Assembly (NCBI GenBank): GCA_018873225.1
Contig: JAEILZ010000008.1
Location: 124,001 to 188,000 of the forward strand
From: [Phialemoniopsis] sp. UDSM-2020
Lineage: Eukaryota > Ascomycota > Sordariomycetes > Thyridiales > Thyridiaceae
Direction: 5' to 3'
DNA length: 64,000 nucleotides
Of this stretch, positions 42,441 through 53,300 are shown piece by piece. Position 1 is the stretch's first letter. Each line of letters starts with the position of its first letter. Under the pieces are notes generated by a model that saw only the letters and a program-made list of their open reading frames with translations, searched no databases and was not told where the DNA came from. Both the position numbers and the translations under genes were made by a program.

Positions 42441-44066
42441 GGAGTAAACGCCGCCCCTCCCAGCCTTTACCGCTTTGGTGAAGGGGACCCGCGCCCGCAC
42501 CAGCGCTTCAACGTGCAACCTCGCATTTCAAACACGCACCTCGACATCAAAGTCAAGCCCAAAACACGCGAACGAGGAGACGGGCTGCTGGTTGCAGAGA
42601 ACAAGAAACACGGACGGACCCTCCTTTTTCCTTTTGGACCGCCGGACGACAACGCTATCCCCATCACACCCACACCTGGTCCCATACATAACTCGCTCGT
42701 TATACCGACATAGCGGCGTCTTAGCTCGCATATCCTCGTACATACCATACCACCACTACTCACTCACTCGCATCGTAGCATCGCATCTCCCCCATCCCAT
42801 CGTACATACAGACAGACAGGCAGGCAGGCTAGGTAGCTTAGCAGCAGCAGCAGGCGGAGAGCAGAGAAACAGAACAATCAATCGCCGCCATCGAGACGGA
42901 CCATCAGCAGCGGCAACGTCTGTGCACCTGCGTGTCCGCACGCACACCACACACCCCCGTCTCCCGCCTCCGGGGAACAAACGATCGCTCGCTCGCTCGC
43001 TCGTCTCTCTCACTCAATTTTCTCTCCTTTTTGCCCAGCAAGAGCGGTGGCACCCCTCTTTGTCCTTGCTGCAGCCCCGATCCGATACTTTGCTCGTGCT
43101 GCTTTGCTGCCGCCCACATCGACCACGGCCAGGTCCGCACGATCATCCTGACAAGTACGCTTGGGAAATTAATCGCTGCAACGCTGAATCCACGTTTTGC
43201 ACCACTTTTTGCTCCGGACTAGGTTGACAAAGGTACGTATCTGCTCCGTAATAGCTTCTCGCCGCCTTCTTTCACTCTTCTCGTGCCCCGGGCCATGGTG
43301 GATCATCCCATCACCGATCGTCTCTCCCGCCGTCTCCGTCCGTCCCATCGAGCCAAGTCACCACCTCACCACCTCCCTGATCCCTCCTCTCCCTACTCCT
43401 ACTCCTGCTCCTGGTCTCTGCTCGTCGTTTTGTGGCTGGCAGCATCCTGTCCATCCCATCCCGCCTGCTTGGTTCTTGGGTAGTCGTCAGAATCCGCAAG
43501 CATTCTTGCCCTGGGCCTGCCCGTATCGTATCCTGGGGGACCTGGCCTCGCCTCGCGATACCTGCACCACGCTTCTCTCCGCCGCCCCATCACCATCTCT
43601 CACCGCAACCCGTCACGGACCTCCCTCTGGCCTCTTCCTCCTCCTGATCCTCTCAGCCCCTTCCACCAGACCACAGCAGCGCCCCTCTCTACCCTACCCT
43701 TTCTCCGCCGACCCACCCCCCAGTAGCCGCAGTCCGGAGCCTGGGCATCCTTCGCCTCGTCCCTTGTCGACATCCGCTCCGGCGATCTCAACTTCTGCCC
43801 ACGGTCACTACCGACAGGGACTGCAACTCCAACCCGCCGCTAGGGAACGTTTGACACATGGTACCTGACTTGGGTCCGGCGTCTGTACCTGCCTACCTAG
43901 CTCCTACCACACTGCTTGCATCTCTTTGGCAAATTCTTCCTTTTTTCATCCCATCTTGAACTGCACACACCTCAGGCGACCCTATGCACCCGCACTCAGC
44001 TAGGCCGCACATGTGGTTTCCTCTGTCATAGCCGATAGAGCAGCACCACCTGCACGAGGCGGCGCC
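42441..44066 (+). other. Long C/T-rich leader region of the Ral2-like gene
   Basis: About 1.6 kb of strongly pyrimidine-rich sequence with simple repeats (CTCG near 42985-43003, CAGG/CAGA near 42808-42828) ends at the Ral2-like start codon. Open frames at 42475-43227 and 43197-43868 are low-complexity Ser/Pro/Arg translations and probably not genes. Long leaders with introns and upstream ORFs are known for fungal signalling genes; transcript limits cannot be set here. Confidence 0.4.
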
Positions 44067-47000
44067 ATGTCGGGCTATGGACTGACCTCAAACTACGCAG
44101 GCCCCGAGGGCGCCAGAGACAACTCGCGCTTCTCAGACTCGGAGACCGACGAGCGCTCACCGCCCCAGCCCTCCTCCTCCAAATCCTCCGACCTTCTGTC
44201 TGGTGTCTACCGCGGCATCAAGAAGATTACGCCCACCCGCGAAGACGTAGCCAAGCTTGCCCGACAGCCCTCCCAACTGGCGCGGCAGCCCTCCCAGCTC
44301 GCCCTCCGAGTCTTCCCCACGACCGTCGAAAAGGCTGCCAACTCGGCGCCCCTCCCCTCCTCTCGATCCGGCACCCCTCTCGGCCAACATGCTCGCAGTC
44401 TGAGCCTGCAGAATAGTCTCGAGAAACCCCTACCCGAGCCCCCACCGCAGGGCTCCCCCAACAGCCCCCTCACCCCCGTAGGCAGGCAACCGCAAGCCGT
44501 CACGAGCCTGAGCGCGATTATCGACTCCGAGTCGGAGATGGACAGCCGGACGAGCACCATGGACTCGAGCTCCTCGATCGACCAGGGCCATGGATACGGC
44601 GGCGCAGGACACGGAGGATACGGTGCAGACCTGAGCATGAGCAGCAGCCAGAGCAGTCTGGCCAGCTTGTCGCGGCAAGAGACGATAGACGATGGGCGGG
44701 ATAACCTGACGCCACGGAGCAATGGACCACTGTCTGCTGGTCCATCGCCGCAAATACCGCAGTCGCGGACACCCGGTCCGGCTGTCGGCACCTCAACCAC
44801 GACGGGGTCCTCCGCACATCTCTCGGGGTTAATGTGCAATGTACATAGGACGACCGGCCGCGAGCCGCACCCCCTCGTCGGCGCCACCACGACCGTCCTG
44901 GGCGACAAGCTATATGTGTTTGGAGGCAGGATATTATCGAGGAGCAGGCCCGCGTCGCTGACGTCGGACCTCTACGAGCTGGATTTGATTCGGAGGCACT
45001 GGACGAAAGTTGCGGCGACTGGCGACATCCCGCCCCCGCGGTACTTCCACTCGGTCTGCGCCCTCGGCGACACCAAGCTCGTCTGCTACGGCGGCATGTC
45101 CCCACTGCCCACGCAGAACAACAACTCGCCCCAGCAGGAGCAGGGCGGCGAGATCGCCGTCATGTCCGACATCCACATCTACGACGCCCCGACCAAGCGC
45201 TGGACGTACGTGCCCACGCACGACCACCCGCAGGGCCGCTACGCCCACTGCGCCTGCATCCTGCCGTCCGCGGCGACGTTCTCCTCGCACAAGGCGCCGC
45301 TGTCGGCCTTACAAAACAACCCGTCGACGGGGCTCAACGAGGGCAGGATAGGCGTCAACATCGACGGCACGGGCGGCGCCGAGATGATCGTCGTCGGAGG
45401 GCAGGACGGCAACAACCACTACATTGAGCAGATCAGCGTGTTCAACCTGCGCAGCCTGAAGTGGACTTCGACACAGCCGCTCGGCAAGAGCTGCGGCGCG
45501 TACCGTAGCGTGGTCGCGCCGCTGCCTCCCTCCGTCACGGCGCGCATCGGCAGGTCGGCGCCCAATGCTGCGCAGGGTGGCGGCATCAGCCAGGAGGCGC
45601 GCGAGCCGGGTTCGTCGATGCTGATATACTCGAATTACAATTTCTTGGATGTCAAGCTGGAGCTGCAGATTCGCTCCAACGACGGCACGCTCTCAGAAAA
45701 GCCCATGTCTGGGTCGCACACGCCGCCCGGCCTGCGGTTTCCGAACGGCGGCATCATCGATACCTTTTTTGTCGTGAGCGGGACGTACCTCACCTCGTCC
45801 AAGCAGGAGTACGCGCTGTGGGCACTGGACCTGCGGAACCTGTCGTGGTCGCGGATCGACGCGGGCGGCGTGGTGTTCAGCCAGGGCAGCTGGAACAGGG
45901 GCGTCCTGTGGAACCGGCGCAACACGTTCGTCGTGCTCGGCAACCGCAAGCGCAGCCTCGTCGACGACTACAACCATCGTCGAATTAACTTTTCGAACGT
46001 CTGCATGGTCGAGCTCGAGGCCTTTGGCTTCTACGACAACCCGCGCAAGACGACGCCCATGTCCGGATTCGTCAGCGCGAGCAGCCCCTACACCAACCCC
46101 GGGCTGAGCCTCGCGAGAAAGGCGGGCAGCACGGCCGGAGGGAGGTTCCACTCGCGCGCGTCGGAGGAGCTGGGAGAGAAGGCGCTCGGCATGCGCGAGC
46201 TGGCCGACATGGACATCCTGTGCCTCTACGGCGAGCGCATCCCCATCAACAGCCGCATCGTCGCGCGCCGCTGGGGCCCCTACTTCGTGCAGCTCCTGCG
46301 CGAGGGCACGGCGACGCAGGACGGGTCCGACGCCACGACGCTGCGGTCCGCCCCCGGGGCCAACATGCGCAACTCGATCATCACGATCACCCCGTCAAGC
46401 CGGAATACCATGGAGAGCGACCGGTCGACGGTGCCGAGCTCCGGCGGGTCGAGCGCCGGCGGGAAAGCGCCTAGCACGGCGGGGACGAGCGTGTCGGGCG
46501 GGTCCGGCGCGGGAGGGATGATGAGTCCTCCCGGCGTCGACCCGGCAACAGTCAACACGGCGCCCACGCCGCGGACGCTGCCGCCAAATAGTCGTCCGCG
46601 GTGCTTGTACCTGCCGCACATGTACATCACCGTGCAGGCCCTGCTGCACTACCTCTACACCTCGTCGCTCCCTCCCCCCGGGTCGCACCTGTGCACCCCG
46701 CAGGTGCTCTGCAGCTTACTCCAGATCGCCCGCCCTTACCGCGTAGACGGCCTGCTGGAGGCCGTCGTCGAGCGCCTGCACGCGTTCCTGGACAACCGCA
46801 ACGCGGCCGCCGTGTTCAACGCGACGGCCATGGCGGCCGGCGGCGGCAGGGGCATCGACGGCTCGCTGAACCCGAATTTCTTTGTGCCTGTCGGGCTTGA
46901 TGCGCTGAGTCCGTATGACGGCGCCAACGGCGGCGAGGTGAACGGTGCGAGGATGGGTAATCTAAGGATTAACACCTCTGTCCCCGGCCAGAGCGGCAGA

Positions 47001-47330
47001 CCGCCGAGCGATGAGTTGTCGGCTACCACGAGCGTGAGTGGTAGTGAGTGGAGCTCGAGCGAGGTCACGGACGGGGGGTCATCGGCGGGCGAGAGGGCGA
47101 CGAGAGAAGTGTGGAGTGGCGAGCTGAGTTCTGTGATTGGGCTGCAGAAGCGTGGGCTCCGCGGGTTGATGGAGGGGAGGAGGATGAGGGAACGGACTGG
47201 TACCGGGAGCGGGGGTACGCCCGGGACGCCGGGGATGAGGGACGGTGGTGCGGGCGGGAGTGTGAGTGGGCAGGGAGGGCATGGGCCTGGGCAGGGGAGG
47301 GTTGGGTTGGGGATTGCTGGGGGAGCGTAG
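44067..47330 (+). CDS. ral2: Ral2-like Kelch-repeat/BTB protein
   Basis: Likely orthologue of fission yeast Ral2, which is needed for Ras activation and cell shape. A single exon of 1087 aa. Residues 1-250 are Ser/Pro-rich and disordered, with a duplicated KLARQPSQLARQPSQLALR. Kelch-type repeats begin at GDKLYVFGGRI (about residue 279), followed by TKLVCYGGMS, EMIVVGGQDGNNHY and QEYALWALDLRNLSWSRID. A BTB-like domain starts near residue 709 (MRELADMDILCLYGERIPI). It is split by a Ser/Gly-rich insert and resumes at about residue 847 with LYLPHMYITVQALLHYLYTS and QIARPYRVDGLLEAVVERL. The tail is Gly/Ser/Arg-rich. The ATG at 44067 is the first in frame. Confidence 0.88.
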   Translation: MSGYGLTSNYAGPEGARDNSRFSDSETDERSPPQPSSSKSSDLLSGVYRGIKKITPTREDVAKLARQPSQLARQPSQLALRVFPTTVEKAANSAPLPSSRSGTPLGQHARSLSLQNSLEKPLPEPPPQGSPNSPLTPVGRQPQAVTSLSAIIDSESEMDSRTSTMDSSSSIDQGHGYGGAGHGGYGADLSMSSSQSSLASLSRQETIDDGRDNLTPRSNGPLSAGPSPQIPQSRTPGPAVGTSTTTGSSAHLSGLMCNVHRTTGREPHPLVGATTTVLGDKLYVFGGRILSRSRPASLTSDLYELDLIRRHWTKVAATGDIPPPRYFHSVCALGDTKLVCYGGMSPLPTQNNNSPQQEQGGEIAVMSDIHIYDAPTKRWTYVPTHDHPQGRYAHCACILPSAATFSSHKAPLSALQNNPSTGLNEGRIGVNIDGTGGAEMIVVGGQDGNNHYIEQISVFNLRSLKWTSTQPLGKSCGAYRSVVAPLPPSVTARIGRSAPNAAQGGGISQEAREPGSSMLIYSNYNFLDVKLELQIRSNDGTLSEKPMSGSHTPPGLRFPNGGIIDTFFVVSGTYLTSSKQEYALWALDLRNLSWSRIDAGGVVFSQGSWNRGVLWNRRNTFVVLGNRKRSLVDDYNHRRINFSNVCMVELEAFGFYDNPRKTTPMSGFVSASSPYTNPGLSLARKAGSTAGGRFHSRASEELGEKALGMRELADMDILCLYGERIPINSRIVARRWGPYFVQLLREGTATQDGSDATTLRSAPGANMRNSIITITPSSRNTMESDRSTVPSSGGSSAGGKAPSTAGTSVSGGSGAGGMMSPPGVDPATVNTAPTPRTLPPNSRPRCLYLPHMYITVQALLHYLYTSSLPPPGSHLCTPQVLCSLLQIARPYRVDGLLEAVVERLHAFLDNRNAAAVFNATAMAAGGGRGIDGSLNPNFFVPVGLDALSPYDGANGGEVNGARMGNLRINTSVPGQSGRPPSDELSATTSVSGSEWSSSEVTDGGSSAGERATREVWSGELSSVIGLQKRGLRGLMEGRRMRERTGTGSGGTPGTPGMRDGGAGGSVSGQGGHGPGQGRVGLGIAGGA

Positions 47331-48718
47331 GCATGTCGTGGAGAGACAGGGAAAGGGGTGTGCATAGAATAGGGCGCTGTGGGTGAGAGGGTGATGCCCG
47401 AAGGTTGTTTATAGATGGAGAGTGGTGGTGGTGATGGTGGAATTGGATACATGATACTATTTTTAAGAGCTATTGACATGAAGATACGGCCGAAAGGGAA
47501 AAGATCTATTCATCTATATTTATTTTTGCATCGTTGGAGAAGAGAAAAGAGACTTTGATATATATCCATGGCCTTACTTTTTTGACAGCAGCGCCGATTT
47601 TGGGTTCGTGAGAAGATCAAAATAGATCGGCTTGCCTCTAGGTGACACACTCAACATTGAATTGCGATATGGAATACCAACACACATTGATACAAGACGA
47701 TGAACGAAGTATCTCTGGTCGAAAGTCACAATGGCAGATCTCTCAGTGCTTAAAAACATACGAATATGGCGTCTCAAGTGGGTCCGATATTGTTCTGAGC
47801 CATATCGGAAAAAAGGATAGAGAGTATGTATGTGTGTGTGTGTGACCAGACCTCAAATGCTTGTTGTGGCGGGTTGAGCTTTCGGTGCAAGTTGAAGAGG
47901 AAGAATGGTGGTATTGATGTCTGATTTGTTTTTGGGATGTATCTGGAGAAGAGAGGAGAGAGAGGTGTCAGAAAGGTTGATGGTTTTGAATCATTCTATA
48001 TCTAAGTTATTAACAGACTGATGGATTCATATATACTTAGATAGTGGGATAATCCTGGGTGACCGGTGAAGAGTTGAGGTATATAGAGATGGAAAACCGC
48101 CAACTAATCTGTTACCTATTTAGGGAGGTTAGTGTTCTCTTGAAGGGTGTGGTAAACACACAATTAGCTAAGGGGTTGCTATTACTGACTTGCTCGACCA
48201 ATAACACAATTAACAGATCCCGCCTCAGTACCAGATCTATACTCTCATAACCTCCTAGCTATCTTCAAGCAGTAGTAGTCTTTGCAAGCGATACAATCCT
48301 GTTGTTGCTGTTGCTTGTCAGGCTGGAGCCTCATCACAACTGAGGCTAATGAATCGATTCGGAATCGATTCCAACAATGCTGTCCAGCTATTGGTTGCTA
48401 TATGGCCGACTGATGGAGTTCTAGATCAGGTCACTTTGAATGGTAGAGCCCCTGAACTTAGGTTTTTCCGTACTAGTGTCGTTGCTCGCCCTGACCTTTC
48501 TATGTCCTGCTTTTGGTGTTTTAACCTTCCTACTCTCTCTCTTTTTTTCGCGTCTCTCTTCTCCAAATGCCTTGTTTACCACCACAGCATCCGTGCTTCA
48601 CTCATTCACCAGCGCCTTTACCCAATCTTCTCCCTTTCTAATCGTAACATCATTTCCCCTCCAAAATTCTCCGCTTCGCATTACATTTTGCGTGTTCCAT
48701 GATCAATGATTCGACCAA
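47331..48718. other. 1.4-kb AT-richer intergenic region
   Basis: 3' flank of the Ral2-like gene and promoter of the unknown gene. A (TG)n microsatellite is at 47827-47844. No gene recognised. Confidence 0.5.
47827..47844. repeat. (TG)n microsatellite
   Basis: A TG-rich run of nearly nine units. Confidence 0.85.
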
Positions 48719-49867
48719 ATGACTGCCTCGAAGCGCTCTGCCGTCGTTGAAGCTTGGATCGATCATACTAGATCGACCGAATCTACCTCTTCCGTCTTCG
48801 CCGCCCGTCCTTCGTACTGGCAACACGTACCCGTCACTAATGCGACAAAATATCTCCACCGACCCTCTGGCGATGCAGCGACCCAGGCCTTGAAATCTGA
48901 TGATCGTCTCTGTCCTACATGTCATGGAACGGGTAAGCAGCCTGGGTCGCCTAAAGCCGTCGAGGTGATATCTCTGAGCTCTTCGACGGGATCGCGTCGG
49001 CATTCAGGGCTCGCCGCAGATGAATCCAGTCAGCCATCCACAACATCCGACACCGCAGGTCCGACCTTATTTCCCGACGCGACGAGAACGACGCGCAACC
49101 ACCCACTTTCGCCAAGTACTGTCGCCCGCGCAAAGAGCATACTTCGAGAAAGGTGGGACTCTGCTTTCGGCGATGAAACTTACATTTTGCGCATGGAGTC
49201 ACGATTCCACGGTTCGAAACAACGCGACTCGAGTTTCGTCACAGAGCCAATTTTCCTCGTCCGCGACGGCGCGTGGTTGCTTAACGTCACCTGCAGAACA
49301 CAGGTGGCCAAGCGCCGTGCCACGCACACTACCTTGCCCTATTGGTCCTCTCGAAGGGACTCCCATCACTGGAGCCCTGGCGATGGCGACACTAGGAGAC
49401 TGTCGCTGATCGATATCATGGCCAGTCTGGTTGAAACACAGGACTCGCGTCTACAGATCGTCACGGATATGATGGACATGGTGGACACGAGTGGCCTCAC
49501 AGGCCCAGAGTTGCGCGCGCATGAGGAGTTCAAGCGCAACACATCATCGATGTACGACATTGAGTCTGAGTACCTCGAAACGATGACCAACATCATGGAC
49601 ATGTGGCTCTTTGCCACGGAGCTCTTGGCTGAGAAGCCGCGGTGGCTGCTGAAGCGGGACGAAAGGCGCATCATGGTGAACATGGACGAGTTCTCGCTAT
49701 TGAGAGACTGGCTTACTACACGATGGGACTTTATTTCGGAGCTTTGGGCGAGTGTGAGGTGTAGTCTGGACGGGCAGCCTGCGGCCGAGACGGGTGACAA
49801 GAGAGCGCCGGATCACCGCGACTTTCCCGAAGATCACAACGCGGCCAAAAGGGCTCGACTTTCGTAG
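48719..49867 (+). CDS. Hypothetical protein with one CxxCxGxG motif and C-terminal NLS
   Basis: Not recognised. A single exon of 382 aa from the ATG at 48719. The N-terminal 170 residues are Ser/Thr-rich and look disordered, except for CPTCHGTGKQPGS near residue 65, a single CxxCxGxG zinc knuckle like one of the four in DnaJ proteins. The C-terminal half is more ordered and helical: IVTDMMDMVDTSGLTGPELRA, then TMTNIMDMWLFATELLAEKP, and a Trp-rich stretch (DWLTTRWDFISELWASVRC). It ends in a likely nuclear signal with basic clusters (DKRAP and AAKRARLS). It lies directly upstream of the STAND protein gene in the same orientation, 450 bp apart. A nuclear, protein-binding role is a guess. Confidence 0.7.
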   Translation: MTASKRSAVVEAWIDHTRSTESTSSVFAARPSYWQHVPVTNATKYLHRPSGDAATQALKSDDRLCPTCHGTGKQPGSPKAVEVISLSSSTGSRRHSGLAADESSQPSTTSDTAGPTLFPDATRTTRNHPLSPSTVARAKSILRERWDSAFGDETYILRMESRFHGSKQRDSSFVTEPIFLVRDGAWLLNVTCRTQVAKRRATHTTLPYWSSRRDSHHWSPGDGDTRRLSLIDIMASLVETQDSRLQIVTDMMDMVDTSGLTGPELRAHEEFKRNTSSMYDIESEYLETMTNIMDMWLFATELLAEKPRWLLKRDERRIMVNMDEFSLLRDWLTTRWDFISELWASVRCSLDGQPAAETGDKRAPDHRDFPEDHNAAKRARLS

Positions 49868-50317
49868 GACGGTCTTGCCTGATGAATATAGTTACTTTGC
49901 ACTTTTGTTGATTGCATCTTTGTCGTGATCGTGGACTTTATTTTCGCCCGCTTATCAATGACAGGCCCACGACAGGTGTTGTCATCGAGTCCATTACCAA
50001 CCTGAAACTATTCAACGATGATTGGATTTTTGTAGCCCTACACCATAGCCACCTGGTGCTAGCACTGTATGTATGTAGAGTTATCTAGGATGTAGCCTCG
50101 AGACAACGACAACAAGGCGACTTCATCAGATATCCACGACTCCACACGTGATACGCAGGACGGCACAGCTCCCGCAGGTCAGCCTTGCATGTGCCTTGGC
50201 GCCTGAGATCCCCGCCACTCTTTCGCACCGGCACTCCCTTCACCGACCTTGTTCTGAATTGCAATCAAGGTACTGCATTGATAGCAACGACTGTTGGGAC
50301 AGTCAGCTGCTGTGAAT
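49868..50317 (+). other. Intergenic region before the STAND gene
   Basis: 450 bp holding the presumed promoter of the lipase-NACHT gene. No gene recognised. Confidence 0.5.
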
Positions 50318-53300
50318 ATGGACGTCTCGGGGACGTCTGTCCCTCGGGTCTTCCGCCTACGGCGTATTCCGAATCGCGCCAGCACCTTCAGCGACGTGGC
50401 CAAGCTGCTGAGCGATTGCATCCCCGGGCTAGCTCAAGACAAGGTTCGCGTCTACTCACTGGCGACTACATTACGGCGATGGGAAAATTCTCCGTCTCGG
50501 GTGGCAACATTGATGTTTGCTGGGTCGACACAGTTTCTTAAGGATAATGACGGCGAAACAGAATGGACGTTTCCTCTTCCAGATGGCAGCGATAGCCTGA
50601 TCTTGGACACGAAGTTCCTTGGGATGACTCCTCTGAACGATGTCGAGCCAGAGTCATATGCCGCAGAGCACGTTTCCCAACAAATACTTCGTTCCCTGCG
50701 TCACGCAGCTGACAACCTTCTAGTTGCGTCATGATATCTGGTCTGGCAAGCCATCCTTTCGGCTCCTGGCAACCCAAAGGTGGCGACAAAACCTACATGT
50801 GGGCTCGGGACGATTTACCTCGGTACCTACCAGGAGTCAAAGTTAGCCTTTACGGATATGACACCCGTCTCGTTGGGTCTAGCTCATTTCAGACCATCCC
50901 TCATCTGGCCAGAGCATTCATTCAGCAACTCGAGGCTAATGGATGGAAGTCGAAATCATCTATCCCCACCATCTTCCTCGCACACAGTCTAGGGGGCGTT
51001 GTGCTCAAAGAAGCCTTGCTTTGCCTGGCCAACAACTCGAAAGCTTTCAGCGAAGGTATTCTGTCCAAGGTGAAGGGGGCGATTCTTTTTGGTGTTCCAT
51101 CTCTCGGGATGGATCAATCTCATCTTGCTGCCATGGTCGAAGGTCAAGCAAATCAGAAGTTGGTACTTGACCTTGCTCGTCCTTCCGCCTTCCTTGGAGA
51201 TCAAGACCATCGCTTCTCGGGAATCGCATTCACACGTCATATGAGGATATTCTGGGCTTTTGAGACCTGCGAGTCGCATACCACGGTCGTGAGTCTCGGC
51301 GTTCCGGTACATAACTACTCTTGAACTCATTGCTGATAGTATTTGATAGGTGAATGGGCAACATTACGACAAAAAGGGGCCTCTAAGGCTCCTTGTCGAT
51401 CCCGACTCTGCTACATGTCGCATGGTCCATGAATGTCCCGAGTTGACCATCGCAATCAATCGTAGTCACTCGGATATGGTCAAGTACTCTCCAGATGATC
51501 CTGATTTAGATATAATCATATCCAAGCTCGATGAAATTACCAAGTCCGACATGGAAACCAACCTCAACCCGATGAGATGCATAATACCTCATGATAACGG
51601 TGACGTCGGGTCAGCTATCCTGGCGTACCGTGGTTCAGAGAGGCAGCGCTTGTTGCAAACCGGGAGACAGGTGATCAACAATACTAACCAACTGAAAGGT
51701 CAGCAATTATGGGTTCCATAATGATAGATATGCGTCTAGCTGACAATATGTTTTATCAGTTTTTCAATCTTTCCTTGACGCTCCGGATCTGAGCTGGAGA
51801 GCTTCACAGATAGAGCAGACTTTCAAACACACCTTCGAATGGATCTATGAGCTTCCGGCTTTCCGAAGATGGTTGACCCAAAATGTCAACAGCATTTTCT
51901 GGATCAATGGGAAACCTGGATCCGGAAAATCCACGTTGATGAAATTCATCTACACACAAGCCCGGACTTGGGAGTTCCGACACCAACCACTGAATCCATG
52001 CAAGGAGATACAGGCCGGTTTCTTCTTTCACTATCGTGGCACGATCCTTCAGAAGTCGTTTGAGGGCATTTTGCGAAGCGTCATTAGCCAACTCCTCTGT
52101 GCGCATCCTGGGCTGTTCGAGTTCATCCGTCAAGTCGTCGATCCTGATGGCTCTAGCGATTCGCGATGCGCCAACAAGGTTTCATGGGACATTCCAGATC
52201 TGGAAAAATGTCTCCAGCTTATCTTGGATCAGCAGACGGAGAGCTTGGATATCTGTTTGTTCTTCGATGCTTTGGACGAGTTCGACGGCCATATCGACAT
52301 GATTTGTCGGTTTTTGCGGTGTTTAATCGACCGTCCGACCACGTCCAAGACTCGAGTTAAATTGTGCTTTTCTAGCCGCCCTTGGGATGCTTTGAAGGTC
52401 TACTTCGGTCATCATCCAAATATCAGTCTTGAAGACTATACAAAGTCGGACATTCGAGACTTTTGTGTTGGCTCTATTAGAGTTCAAGGGCACGCCGGCG
52501 CGATGCTCGAGGAATTGGTTCCAAACATTGTCGACATGGCTCGAGGAGTGTTCCTTTGGGTCAGACTCGTTGTCAATCAGCTTTCTCAGTCTCTAGAGCA
52601 CCACCCGAGACTGAGCTCGAGCGAGCTTCAAGCTCAGCTCCAATCGGTTCCGACAGAACTCAGTGATTACTACAAGTGGATCATCCGCCGTATCCCGCAG
52701 GCTTATAGATGGGAAACTTACGTGATCCTGGAGCTGGTCATCAGGTCACTTGACCTGAATGAACGGCTCTCCTTAGATAAACTAGTCGAGGCTCTGGACT
52801 GTGCGACTTTGGCACCAGACGGATACAATGACCCCCCTGATTCGACACTACCAACCTTATTCGACGGCGTTCACTTGCAGTACGAATGCCAGCGAGTCCA
52901 AACGAACAGTGGCGGGCTCGTTGAGATTCTGCACTCTGGTCCGCAGCTGATGCATCAGACTGTTTACGACTTCGTCACAGCGCTAGAATTCAAAGAGCTC
53001 GTCCTCGAGGACCTTGCTAAGATTACCGTTGAGAATGGTCACTCATTTCGCTTGAGATCCCATTTCCTGCGTGGCAATAGGTGGCTTCAACATAGTAGTG
53101 CGAATATTTTCGAGAATGTTGAGTTTCTCAGCGCCGCTACTCATGCTTGGAGGGCGGAGCTATCTACAGGCCGGAGCGATGAAAAGTTTTTTGACAGTAC
53201 TCCATCACATGTCTTTCGTCGGATTTTGCCCCCAGGATGGACCAAGCTCGGATTCGCTGCTGCCGCTTCATTAGTACTCTATTTGAGGGACACAGCTCGG

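Noticed and set aside
42475..43868. Two plus-strand open frames of 250 and 223 codons
   Set aside because: Translation of C/T-rich and tetranucleotide-repeat DNA with no domain; the first lacks a good ATG context. Treated as leader of the Ral2-like gene.
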